A stretch of DNA of 64,000 bases. It comes from Mesaphorura yosii (Eukaryota; Arthropoda; Collembola; Poduromorpha; Tullbergiidae). The position numbers were made by a program, and so were the translations under genes. Positions within the stretch are counted from its first letter, which is position 1. The number at the start of each line of letters is the position of its first letter. Where the stretch lies: assembly GCA_009869945.1 (NCBI GenBank), contig WIXG01000087.1, forward strand, positions 62,001 to 126,000, given 5' to 3'. Below the pieces are notes generated by a model. The model was given only the letters and a program-made list of their open reading frames with translations, was not told the DNA's origin and did not search any database. This document shows positions 23,159 to 34,423 of this stretch, one piece after another.

Positions 23159-24179
23159 ATGTCAAGCAGCCGCACGAACAAACCTTACGACTATTTATTG
23201 AAGTTTCTCCTGGTTGGGGACAGTGATGCCGGAAAGCAAGAAATCCTCAACCTGTTCCAAGATGGGTCAAACGAATCTCCATTTTGTTCTGGTTCCAGTA
23301 AGCTTTCCAATTGTTATAAGCATATTCCAACTGCTTACCCTGATTGAAAAGTGAGATTTTGTTGACTTTTCTAGCGGCTTACAAAACCACCACAATCCTC
23401 TTGGACGGGAAGAAGGTGAAATTACAAGTGTGGGACACATCTGGCCAGGGGCGTTTTTGCACCATCTTGAGGTCCTACTCCAGAGGAGCACAGGGCATTC
23501 TCCTAGTTTATGATATTTGTAACAAATGGAGCTTCGATGGTCTGAATCGATGGCTGAAAGAAGTCGAAGAGGTACGGCCTTTAACTTGCTGCGCGAGGAG
23601 TTCATTGAGACGCATTTGCGGATTTCTGTGTTTGTGATTCCAGCACGCGCCCGGCGTCCCCAAAGTACTGATTGGCAACCGCCTGCACCTAGAGTTCAAG
23701 AGACAAGTCTCGGTTCACGAAGCAGAAGAGTACGCCGCTAAACACAAGATGGGCTTCTTCGAAGTCAGTCCTCTATGCAACTTCAACATTGTGGAGAGTT
23801 TTGTGGAACTTAGTCGGATGGCCTTACAACGAAATGGCATGGAAGGGCGGCTGTGGAGAACGAACAAAGGTAACTGGTCTATGGCCAGCTATTAAGGAGC
23901 TAGAAAAGGGCATCCGTTGAATTTAGTATGATTTTAGTGCTGCAACTGAAGGAGCTGTGTTGTCGTGCGATTGTAATGCACACAACAGTCTACGGAATCA
24001 ATCACTTGCCTCTTCCTAATAATATGAAGTCATACTTAAAGTCTTACGCGATGACGAGGTACTCAACGCAATATCGAAGTCTCCCAGCCAAATTCCCCCA
24101 CAAGAAGCTGAAATTCCTGACACCGAACGACGCTGCTCAGAGCTCGTGCACTGGCAAAAAATCTTGTGTGCTCATTTAA
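23159..24179 (+). CDS. RAB40: Rab40-type small GTPase with SOCS box, 4 exons
   Basis: Rab40 proteins are unusual Ras-family GTPases fused to a SOCS box that recruits Elongin B/C and Cullin5, making them substrate adaptors of a ubiquitin ligase. The exons are 23159-23297, 23375-23571, 23644-23869 and 23938-24179, giving 267 residues. The P-loop is GDSDAGKQ (about 20-27). The stretch [19 protein letters not shown] and the [11 protein letters not shown] switch II are Rab40 signatures, with Gly where most Rabs have Glu. The usual NKxD base-recognition motif is replaced by GNRLHLEF, also normal for Rab40. The SOCS box begins at about residue 189 with [12 protein letters not shown] and runs through [14 protein letters not shown]. 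The protein ends in CVLI, a CaaX box of the geranylgeranyl type. The gene looks complete. Confidence 0.96.
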
Positions 24180-26591
24180 ATTTCAGTTTACTTGATGTTA
24201 AGACTTGCAAATTACTCATTACCTTTATTGCGAAATCTGTCTCCTTGTGTGCATTTTTCAGACGACGAAGAGATAATTTCATTCTTGCGTGTTAGATTCA
24301 TAGTATTTATTTTGGCATTACTGCTGAGCTGATTGCTGCGTTACTGTAAAATGCCATTATTTAGCGTTAGCGATTTAATAATTTCACTGAAGAGGGTAGG
24401 AAAACTGGTAATTTGAACAGTCTAGTATTCAGTACAGGAGTTAAGAAAGGTCAAGCAGGCTGGACAGAAAAGGGAGTGAACATATTGATATCAGACGAAA
24501 TGGAAGCGTATGACTGAGGATAATTTTGTGAAACATTTGAAAGTCATAAGCAAAAGCATATTTTTGATTGTTTGACTGATTTTTCTAATACAATTGCGAA
24601 TGCGTACCCTTCATGTTCATGCTGAGGTATAAATGCAATGCATTGACCTGACCAATACTAATGACCTTGACACACGACACAGCCCAGGATACCCAAACAA
24701 TCATACAAACAGTAACAATACAAATGCAATGTATAAACGAAATCATGCATCACATCCTTTGAGAAAATGTAGTGAATGATCTTTATCTTTGTCAAATGTT
24801 TGTATTCACAGGAATGAAGGAATTTGTCTGCGTAATAGTTTGCGCATAATTTCTAAGTCTTGCATTGCATTCGCATTTCTGTAGTTTACAGATTTGGTCG
24901 GTTGGTTCTAAAAGTCAAATGCGTACGCGAAAGTTATAGTTAGACTTTAAGTTTTGTAAATACTCTGTATTTATTATTCAAGTAGAGTTCAAGAGTTATC
25001 AAATAGACGTTGACTGCATGCGTGCGAGAAATCTCCTTCAATGTAATCTCATTAAGAAACTGCAGTTGTTTTTGTCGTTTTCCTTTTAGCTAATGCAACG
25101 TCAACTACAGCTTGAAAAGTTGTAAATCGTAAATGACAAACACACGAATAAAATTGAACTAATGAACGTTATACTGAGCTACGCCATGCGAGTCCTTTCA
25201 TTTCTCCACGTCCAATCTCAAGAAAGATGATAACTGGGGTAGACGGAATTCGTTTTGAGACAAACTCGTTTATTTAACCAGTATTACTTATTTGCTACTT
25301 ATAAAACTAAGTTATAGTTAAGTGGTGAGTTCGTAAATTAACATGAATTTCGGAATATGGCAAGATGTGCGGTAAAAATGCAATGATATTCTTGAGTCGT
25401 CACTTGAAAACATAAACATTAATAACGTAATAACAACATTCAATGTCAATGAGCTTTGGGCAGAGTAGCCGTGTAGTCATGCTTGATGCTTGACAAAGTA
25501 CAAACTGAGTTTGCCGTCCCCTGCAACAATTAACAATCTGATCCTGCCGTACCTCCTGATTTTGTCAAAACAAAAATGGAAACCAAAAGACCAGCTTCAG
25601 TATCCATTCTGTCGCTTGTTTCACCTGTCTCACATCATGTGTCAAATTGGTCATGTCGCTACTCTAGAGACTCTACACTGCCACGCCACGCCAAATCGCC
25701 ACATGTCTGGTCAATTGCATACGGTAGAAATGCCTGTTTGATAAACATCAACCGTATATTAATCTTAATTCATTCATTATCCTAACACCGAGCACGCACG
25801 AGAAAGACGTTAGCAGTCAGCATTAAAATAGTATTCAATCCTTCCTTGTTAATCGTTAATCAGAACACAAACCCGTAGTCGAATCCAATCCAATTCCAAA
25901 TCCCAAGTAAACTTAAAATGCCATGATTTGAGAAGATCCATCCTCAATGATAATTAATATTAAATGGCCACGAGCCATGCACACACTCGCTCATTGCTCT
26001 ACCGTTTAAATTATCACATCCATAGCAGTAAAGCACAATACTTCCTGTTAAATGTCTGCTTCAGCCTTCAGCGTGTATGCTTCAGATTTGTAGGGAGAAG
26101 ATCAGCGATACAATAATTTCCTTAGTTGCAAACGTATGGTTAACTAATACCATTTCCATTGCACTCGAGTCAAGAACAAAAGGTTGAGTTACGTTTGGTG
26201 CTGCTAACAAATCACAATTACGAAGAAGTTGAATTTATAAGCTTGTCATGTCGGGAATGGGACAGATTTCAGACAGTATCCAGTATCACAATAATAGTTA
26301 CTAAAGACTTGATAGCTGATTCACCAAGCATTGCAGTCTGAGCAGTTTCTTTCATTGCTGATATTAAATTAAATTGTCCAGAGTGAAAAACAGGAGCGAC
26401 GAAAGTGCAACATGACTCCCTTTGTCTTGTCTTCATTTTGAAGCGAGTTACGGCTAGTAATAGCTTAATTGTGGTTGACAGTAGTTGTAATCATCGTAAT
26501 GGCTATCCAGGAAGTGATTGAGTCGCCCTTATCTGGTCATTAATTGCTTCCCAGTTGAGAGTCGAACCCATTGCACATTTTGGTATTTGGT
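24180..26591. other. Gap between RAB40 and GID4 stop codons
   Basis: The 2.4 kb between the two convergent genes should contain both 3' untranslated regions. An AATAAA-like signal near 25148 (plus) could end RAB40. The word TGCATTGCATTCGCAT recurs at 24861-24876. No coding frame stands out. Confidence 0.4.
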
Positions 26592-27523
26592 TTATCTGAA
26601 CTGGTAAATTTGTATGCTCTTCTCTGGAACATGCTTGAGGGTTAGGGATTGGAACCTGCAACTCCAGAAAATCAAATTGATGCACCTTTGAAATTATTTT
26701 CGTCTTTCGTTCACATCATTCAGGCGGTTTTAAAAGCACGAAGCAGTTAGTATTAATCATTCATCCATCACACATCACAACGTGAAGTGAAGTCGTAAAT
26801 GCTTACCATTCCGAACTTCTGTGATAATAGAAGCCTTCGATTGTTGGTTCAGACTTTGTGAAACAAATGTAATAGAATCCAGCGAAAGAAGCACCAGAAA
26901 TATCTTTAATTGTGTGATCAGGAACTAGAAAATGCTCCTTCCACCTCCTGAAAAATTAAAATTCATAAAATGATAAATATGTATTCGAATGCTCAACTAA
27001 TTTTGATTTCAACTTTAACAATAACGTACATAAATACGTAGTTGGTCTTCTTGAGTGCCTCGTAGTCAAAGGTGTCTGAATTGAAAGTTTTGGCGTACTG
27101 ATGAAATGCGGTGAACTTTCCCCAATGCTTTTTGTCAACCTCCTCGTCAGCGTCCCACTTTCGCGTTAGAAATGGATGCTTTTCACTGATGATTTCTCCA
27201 TCAAAAAATGTTGTTAGCGTTGGATACTCGTCCGTCAGTCCTTTGATTTTTAAATATCCGCAAAGGTAGCCGTTCTCCTCGTCAACGTGCTAAGTGAAGT
27301 GATCAAAATGAGCCGTTGTGATCATCTTATGTTAAGTTTGTAGTGCTGAGCTTGACAATAACAACAATTCAATTACCTGTAGCACCACCTCAACGTCATA
27401 ACAATTCCCTTTTGACTTTTGAAACCCTTGAAACTTTGACCCATTATAAAGAAGGGACGGGCTCACGCCAGGCTGCTTTGAGTTCGCAGGAGGTGGCGGG
27501 GTTATTTCGACCTTCACAGGCAT
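26592..27523 (-). CDS. GID4: GID4 / VID24 degron receptor, 4 exons
   Basis: GID4 is the substrate receptor of the GID/CTLH ubiquitin ligase; its beta-barrel binds proteins that begin with proline or similar N-degrons. The exons (minus) are 27377-27523, 27030-27289, 26807-26947 and 26592-26655, giving 203 residues. The family is unmistakable from [76 protein letters not shown]-type joint [42 protein letters not shown], and the tail [13 protein letters not shown]. The reading frame stays open upstream of the first ATG to an in-frame TGA near 27664; a splice acceptor ending at 27668 lies just before that stop, so the upstream part is read here as 5' leader. Human GID4 is longer at the N-terminus, where the sequence is disordered. 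Confidence 0.95.
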
Positions 27524-29352
27524 TTCCGTGAACCAGTAGCGAATAAACTGAGGTTCTGGTTCCGGCTCTGATTCAGCCCGTTCAGCTGACGTCGAGTTAA
27601 CGTTGTCAATATTATTTGACCCGGAATCCGGGCCTGAAATTTCTTCGAGTTGATCCAGTCGTCAAATCTGTAAGGCAAGCACAAAAGCGAGGTCAGCTAG
27701 ATCCATCACGTTTCATGTACTAAACTTAGCGTCGAGTGTGATAGGGAAATACATCTCAGGCTCTAAGATAAGACCCCCGTGAATTTAATTTACCTGCCCG
27801 CTTCGGTGTGTGCTAATGAATGAAATAGAGTAGAATGTGAATCTAGTTCAAGTTGACAGCTTCTGGCGTGTGGCTTATGAACTGTCAACTGTGGATTTTC
27901 TTGGGCGATTGCTTGGCGGTCACCGGAATCTTAGATTTTTCCACAGTAATTGCTCAAACTACGCAATCTTGAGTGCAAATAACCAGACTGAACTTGTGCA
28001 CGTACGCGATTCGAAAAAAGAAACTAAAATATACATTTGTACATGAATGAGTAAGCATTAGCCATGCAATACAACATAAGCAAGAGTCTCAAAAGTGAAA
28101 GGGGTTTGTCCAATACGCATTCTCATTGCAACCACACACGAGACGGAGACGCAGATCGCTATTGCAAAAATTTCCATCGCTGTACCTGCGTCGCGCATTC
28201 ACGAGATCTTTGTTTATCACAACATTACTTGGTTACTGGTTACATGTTTTTATATGCGAAAAATAGACATGATCTCTGCGCTTCCTTTTCTCACTAATAA
28301 GTAAGTTGCACTGTGGACTCGGGACTGCCACTGACACTGGACTCGTCCCAGTCTGCCAATGGTTGCACTTCACCTGAATGTTTTTGCAACTAATTGCTCA
28401 GTTCTTAACGAGCTTTGAGCCTGATGTTGAGAATCGAGATTGAAAAAAGTACGTAACCTCACCAGACAATTCGTGAAGATTTAATGAATTAAACAAACAA
28501 AACCAGAATTAAGTCGCCCACTCAAGGAGTGTTTTTGTTAGCACTACTCGGAACATGAAGCGATGTGTTTACATTAAGCGTGATTAAGAATCACGAGTTG
28601 GCATTTACTCCTGGCCTAGCTTATTAATGCAATGACGATGTCAGACCTCAGTAGACGCGCATCAGCGAATTCTATGTGCCAACAAATCTTGCATTGCATT
28701 CGACAAAATTCGATGATTTATTCAAAAACTCAGGACGAAAATAACGTACAATTGTTGTCAAACGGGGGCAACGTAATTCACACTTGAAATGCTACGATAC
28801 TGTTAAAAGATCAAAAGAAACCTTTCATTACGGAAAAATGGAGGACACAAAACATAAAGTCAAAAAATAAATACACACTTATCTTGTAGATGCCTTAGCA
28901 TAAATTATTCAAAAATAGTTTCCGTTATTGCTTGGATTGGGCATAATACACACCTGCCTTTGTGTCTTCTCCTTTATAGTATTTCCTAACGCCACAAAAT
29001 ATTTGTCTCTTATGCGCTACAGCGAACACATGATGGATTTAAGTTAAGTAGTAATGTAACTGGAGCAGGATTATCACCATTGGGAAAAGGGCGCATAAAG
29101 GCACTTTACGAAAAAGGATTCATGAGATTGCTAAATTAAGTCAAATCAAAAACGAGGGTTCACACTTTTTGGGTACACCAAACAAAGTAGTGTAATAACC
29201 AAACTTAGCAAGTAAATTATTTCATAGCACTTAGCACGTACAGGAAGGACTTACGACTTAGCATGAGAAAATTTTAACTAATGGTTATGTATGGCAAAGT
29301 TGCGGTATTTGTAACTTAAAGTAAGTAGTGACTTGAAATAATACTTTTCTTT
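27524..29352. other. Region between GID4 and the SUN gene
   Basis: The left part contains a GID4 leader exon segment (about 27524-27667, minus) behind the acceptor CTTGCCTTACAG. The right part should contain the SUN gene 3' untranslated region. Nothing else can be supported. Confidence 0.45.
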
Positions 29353-31873
29353 TTAAAAGTGGCCATGGACTCTGAGTCTGTAGACGCATGTGAACTCAAT
29401 GTTGCCATGATTTGAAAGGATTTTCATTTCGACGTAAGGGTAGGCTTGCTGAGCTTCATTCTGCAATATAATTGGCATTAGTTGATTAGTTCTGATAAAG
29501 AAAATGAATCAAAATGATAGTCAAATCTAATCTCAAACCAACCTGAACTGGGAAATACTGAAGTGGCTCATCATTGTCTAAATATGTATAATTTCCGAAC
29601 ACAAATTCAGTCGAAGGGTCACTGTAATCCGTCAAGCCCTGTTCAACAAACGCAAGTTGATTAATTCTTACAGGATTTGATTCGTTTGCTCAAATGTAAA
29701 TAAACAGCAACAGCTGAAACACTACACTACGAACTTACAACAACTTGAAAATCTTTTGGAGCACTTTTGATATTTCCATGTGGCGAGATACGCTTTGGAA
29801 TATGTTCCAGGGAGAAGCCCTTAATCTTGGACGGTCCAGCAAGTTTAATAACAATGTATCCAATGCTGCCTTCGAAGCTCCAACACTCTCCAGGAACCAA
29901 TCCGGGCTGCACATCAAATAAAGCAAAGTTAATTCATGTGATGTGGGTTGCGGCTACATTGTATACCAAAGTGAGAGCGTACGTACTTGAATAACCACAC
30001 GAGGATTATTTGGTGGAGACCAGATCGGGATTCCAAAGAAGCTGACCACTGAATTCTTGTTTTGTGAATGCTTCGTACAACGAGTGCTCACGACACTTCC
30101 TCCGCTTGGCTCCAAAGCTAAATCAGGCTGTCCAGTCTTGTCGGCATCATATTTCTCAATTGCCGCTCTGATTTTCTTGTCAACATCCTCGTCACCAGCA
30201 CCGCCAACGCCTCCACTCGGACCTCCGCTACCACGTCCTGCTGTACAGTCACAATTACTTACGCACTGCTCTTTGATGAGAGCAGTGAAGTGTTCCGTGA
30301 GTTCCTTCTTTAGCGCGTCCACGTCAATATTATTACTGGGCGGGCAAGTCATACATGCTACCTCCGGCGAAACCGCAACCGGAGGTACCACTGGAGGAGA
30401 AACGGATACTGGTATAGGTACAACGATCGGAGGATCAACAGGGCTAGGAGATGGCGGTTCAGGATCCGGTTGTACAAGAGGAATCTCTACAACTGGCTCA
30501 GGTGTTACCACCGAAATAACAGGAGGAATAATCGGTTCAGGTGGCAAAGGAATACCAGGAGCACCTTTAGGATCTTGGTTGGTGTCAAAAGCAACAGAGA
30601 ATTGGTCTTGGTCGTTCGGGTTCGAATTCATCCACTCATCTTTTAATGTTTGAATGTGGTCGAGAACGAAGCCAGGGCCCATGCCCATGAAGTCAGATTT
30701 CAGCCCTGTGACATGTAAGCGTATGATTAGAATCCGTACACATTTATCTCAACCGATATCGCATGTGCAACCAACCAACTTACATGTCATTAATCCACCA
30801 GTCAGCAAGAGACAAAGCAATAAAATCCACCACTTTGATGGCCCATCCGTATCTCCATCTCCGCCTTGGGAGCAGTGGTGGTACATGCTCGCAGTCTTGT
30901 CCTTACAGGCATGTAACATCGCACGACAAGCATTAACTTTACTACTGACGATGTCAGAATATCTAGACCTTTGTCTGTAAGAACCAACTAGGCGAACTGG
31001 GGTTGTTCGGTCGAAGGCACCGTAGTTTCCATTTCCATTGTTGACGACGTCTTTTGCAGTTGTAGCTGGAGCGGCAGAACTTCCACGTGTTGTACGTTTT
31101 GGGAATACTCTGCCATTTCCATTCGCTTCAAGGACCACTTCTACCGTGTTCATGTTCACACGATTGCCGTTCCACGTAAATCTGTCGGTGAAGAATGCGA
31201 GGATCTTGCCCGAGATAGATTCTTTGTGAATTTCTTTGGGTTTGGCAGTAGTACTTTGGTAATTCTCATTGTTTCTTTGGTAATTGTTGTGCTCTGACTC
31301 TGATGCTTCAGAATTGTTGAATACTGACGACCCTCGGCTCCTTCGGTACCTGGATGTTGAAGCTGATGCCACTGATGCGGCGTCTTGATCGAGATATTGG
31401 TATAAGCGAATTTGAGGAAGCTGCACCCGTGGCTGGTTTCGTTCGATGGCTTTCCTCCTGTGCAACATCCATTTTTCAAAAACAAAGATTTGTACTAGGA
31501 CCCAGTAAACAGGAAGGCAAATGAGGTTGAGTATTCTGCGTGTGGCAAAATTAAGTACGGATCTCGCTCGATATGACCAAAGATGCCCATTTCGCTGTTC
31601 TAACTCGTACTCCTCGTCCAGAACTCGGAGGGTTTTGTTGAACTCATGAAAGTCTACGCTGTCATCCGAAGATTCGTACATGCCTGATGTCGACGCTATG
31701 CAGTCATAATTGTTTGACACAATTGCATTGTTCACAGTGGCCACGCTGCTGCTCATTCGCACAGAGCTTCTAATACTGCTTCTCAAAAAGCGAGTGTTAT
31801 TCTCGTAAGATTTAGAACTAGATTCGGACGCAGCACCAACAATGCTTGTTTCGTGATCCATTTTTGCACGCAT
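29353..31873 (-). CDS. SUN: SUN-domain inner nuclear membrane protein, 5 exons
   Basis: SUN proteins span the inner nuclear membrane and bind KASH proteins in the lumen, forming LINC bridges between lamina and cytoskeleton. The exons (minus) are 30784-31873, 29987-30705, 29739-29906, 29543-29638 and 29353-29460, giving 726 residues. The nucleoplasmic part (1-347) is Ser/Asn-rich, with a hydrophobic patch at about 114-132. The membrane anchor is WWILLLCLLLTGGLMT (about 348-363). A Pro/Val-rich linker (about 413-480) with repeats such as PPEPIIPP and PDPEPPSPSP follows. The C-terminal SUN domain (about 558-726) has SGGSVVSTRCTKHSQNKNS, FFGIPIWSPPNNPRVVIQ, GECWSFEGSIGYIVIKLAG, LEHIPKRISPHGNIKSAPKD, FTCVYRLRVHG, all as in UNC-84/SUN1/SUN2. 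Long coiled coils normal before this domain were not seen. A second in-frame ATG at 31861 could be the start. Which SUN paralogue it is cannot be said. Confidence 0.94.
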
Positions 31874-32138
31874 GAACAGTTTGTAGCACAACCACAATTA
31901 AGGCTTGACACGGTTTAGTTTTAAGGCAATCGGCGATTCACAGAGGAGCTAACCAACTGACTTTAATTCATCGGCTCGTTCGTCTATCAACTGCAACGGA
32001 ATTCTGCTGCATTCAACCTTAAGGTTGAGATTGAGGCGTACAGTCTAATTAGTTCACAAGCACGTAGTTGTAGTTCGGTAGTTCCAAGTTCATTCAACAC
32101 TGTCAATGCTCTTGTTTCTATTTCTCCTCTCCACTCTC

Positions 32139-32321
32139 CTAATTAACGAATAGTTCCATTCCAGTGCGATAAGCATACAGTACCAAGTCGCAGTCGCGGT
32201 CTTTTGGTAAACAATTGCTCCTGCAGTTCACAAATGTGCAACTGAACACGGGGTCTAGTCCACATTGCACCGCCGCAACGTAATTACCAAGTTTATCCGG
32301 CTTCAAGAAATGCAGATGAGA
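32139..32321 (-). CDS. Candidate terminal exon of a small Cys-rich protein
   Basis: On the minus strand a strong acceptor (CCTTTTTTCAG) opens a 61-codon frame that ends in TAA. The peptide contains YVAAVQCGLDPVFSC and VNCRSNCLPKDRDCD, with five cysteines. A GTGAGT donor lies 61 bases upstream (32377-32382), a typical intron length here, and a TATAAATA box lies at 32521-32528, suitably placed for a start near 32495. However, in the frame of this exon the upstream segment meets a TGA before any ATG. The joined sequence does hold an ATG, but it is in another frame that stops after eight codons. The start is therefore unresolved. I do not recognise the family; coding status is a guess from splice signals and composition. 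Confidence 0.33.
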   Translation of the reverse strand, partial: SHLHFLKPDKLGNYVAAVQCGLDPVFSCTFVNCRSNCLPKDRDCDLVLYAYRTGMELFVN

Positions 32322-32520
32322 CTGAAAAAAGGAACAAACTCTGTTATTGGACACATTACAACTGAATAAACACGTTACTCACAATCTCATAAAGTCCTAG
32401 CTTGGATCATGCACGGCACGAGTATTGGCAGGCAGATAAAGCACACTGTAAGCGTTATCACTCCTGTATCTCCTTACACTCTGTACGGTCGTGTAAATAG
32501 GGCTGCGTGTTTATACGACT

Positions 32521-32528
32521 TATTTATA
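32521..32528 (-). promoter_or_regulatory. Candidate TATA box
   Basis: The minus strand reads TATAAATA here, preceded by a G-rich stretch. It lies about 140 bases before the donor of the tentative Cys-rich gene and about 650 bases before the SUN start codon, so it could serve either gene or none. Confidence 0.3.
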
Positions 32529-33289
32529 ACCCCCCAATAAAGAGCAAACGCAAGAGCAAATATTGCACAAGGTTATCAACGAAGATAAGTAAAACAGCAA
32601 CAGCAATCTGAATTTTCTGTACGGCTAATGAAGACCCGATGGGATGTCGTCATGTTATAATGATACACGTACACGAAACTGTGCAAAAAATAATGAAGTG
32701 GATCTTCTATGAATAGATAGCAAAATCTCTTAAAAGATTTTGCGCGCTTGTGCTTTTACACCTGAACTCTGTCCGGCTACGCAAAACCCCTACCACCAGC
32801 ACCAGACATCCAAGAGCCAAGTCAAGAGCAAAAGCAAGCACCAAGCACAAGAGATTATGTCAATAAAACAATGATGTGGGGGTGACCATTTACAAAGAAA
32901 GACGAGCTGAGTTGGGTTTTAAAATGAGCAGAGAACGCAAAGCATAACAAAAACAAATCACAAAGCCAAGGCAGGAAAGAAATATGATCTCACCCCAAGC
33001 AAGTGAAACACGGCAACGCAGTCAACACAAAAAACGGAACAGTGAACAGTGACTTTGCATCTAACTCTAACGCTGAAAGCTTATTGTTACCGAAGCTACG
33101 TTTATCGCTGCCGTCTTCAGTTTGTCAAGGCACCACGTTCCGTTGCTTATGATGCTTATGAACTATGCGTGAGTAGGCTGACTACATTGACTCAACCATC
33201 ATGAGATCACGAGTCACGACAGTGGACTCCTGCTGCATATAATTATCTAAAACGTTTCTACTTGTACTTCAAAGTAAGCACAAATAACA

Positions 33290-34423
33290 ATGAATTCTCC
33301 TTTCCTCGCCAGTGGACAAGAACGCAAACGAATGGAAAAATGCTCTGGAAGCGTTAGAGACCGAGGCCTGGCTTGGATGAAGGAAACCGGGTACAACACA
33401 TGGAAGTCTAACAGCAGCGACAAGGCTACGATTGAGAGTACGCGTCAAATGTCCACATCGTCGAAGAGTTTACGCAAAAATACCGGAGCAATTGTCGATG
33501 ACAGACTTAAAGAATTCGACAGAACCTTGGAAAATGTTGCCGCAATGTTGGGTAGTCTTTCCGCAGGCCGTGAGCAGAAGGGAAATAAAATTATGAACGA
33601 ACCATTGTCAGCTTCGAGGAATGCAACAACTGTCTTGCAACCCGATGCTGGTGCAAGTCTGTTGGCGTCCCGTGGACAGGTTCCACCGTCGAAGTTCAAA
33701 CACTTAACGCCGACAATGAATTCAAGTTTCCTCGTCAGTGGGTACGATCGCAAACAAAAGGAAAAATGCTCTGGAAGCGTTAAAAGCCGAAGCCGAGGAT
33801 TGACAAATGAAAAAGCAGGCGGCAACGACAAGGCTACGGCTGGCCGTGCACGCCAAATACCCACGTCGCTCCAGGCTTTACGCAAGAATACCGAAGCAAT
33901 TGTCGAGGCAGTCGTTGACAAACTTGAAAAATCAGACAGAAACTTGGAAAATGCTGCGAAAGTTGCGAACGAGCTTGGTGCCTTATTGGGTTGTCTTGCT
34001 GCAAGCCGAGATCCAGACAATTATGAGAGAAGTGAGATCGTGAAAGAGTCGGGGCCAGCTTCGAGGAGCGCAGCAACCATCACATCTGGTGTGAGTACGA
34101 GCTTGTTGGCGTTCCGTGGATGTGCTGTTCCACCATCGAAGTTCAACTACTCAATGCCGACGCCCACGACCAAATCTGCTCCTAAAAAAGCAATAAAACC
34201 CTTCGGATCCGGTGTACAGACAACCGATCAAGAATCGCAGGGGATCCAAACGGATGCCAGCATGTCTGTGGGCATCGGTGTCGGCAGGAGTGCATTGTCG
34301 CAGTCGCTCCGTGGCATTTCGCAAATCACGTTTACGAAAGACATGAGCCCAAAAGACCAGCTTCAATTGCGGCAACTACGGCTTCAGAAGCAAGAATGGG
34401 AAAAGTACAAGTTTCAAGGTTGA
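33290..34423 (+). CDS. Unknown intronless protein with tandem internal duplication
   Basis: This single open frame of 377 residues has an ATG in context ACAATGA, and AATAAA follows about 140 bases after the stop. I do not recognise the family. The protein is two copies of one unit. Copy 1 spans residues 1-142 and copy 2 about 143-290; both begin MNS.FL.SG..RK..EKCSGSV, carry a helical LRKNT.AIV segment then a leucine-rich stretch, and end in PPSKF. The copies differ at many sites and by small insertions. After them come an Ala/Lys/Pro linker, two motifs resembling dynein light chain LC8 sites (SGVQTTD at about 307-313 and QGIQTDA at about 317-323), and a C-terminal helix rich in Gln, Leu and Arg (about 353-375). 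It is the only intronless gene found here, so a retrocopy origin is possible. No signal peptide or membrane segment is seen. Confidence 0.75.
   Translation: MNSPFLASGQERKRMEKCSGSVRDRGLAWMKETGYNTWKSNSSDKATIESTRQMSTSSKSLRKNTGAIVDDRLKEFDRTLENVAAMLGSLSAGREQKGNKIMNEPLSASRNATTVLQPDAGASLLASRGQVPPSKFKHLTPTMNSSFLVSGYDRKQKEKCSGSVKSRSRGLTNEKAGGNDKATAGRARQIPTSLQALRKNTEAIVEAVVDKLEKSDRNLENAAKVANELGALLGCLAASRDPDNYERSEIVKESGPASRSAATITSGVSTSLLAFRGCAVPPSKFNYSMPTPTTKSAPKKAIKPFGSGVQTTDQESQGIQTDASMSVGIGVGRSALSQSLRGISQITFTKDMSPKDQLQLRQLRLQKQEWEKYKFQG

Noticed and set aside
30037-30653. 198-codon plus-strand frame over the SUN gene
   Set aside because: It is the antisense shadow of the Pro/Val/Ser-rich linker; the minus strand has the SUN domain and good splice sites.
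33445-34020. 191-codon minus-strand frame under the duplicated gene
   Set aside because: It is an antisense shadow; the plus frame has the ATG, longer span, repeat structure and AATAAA.
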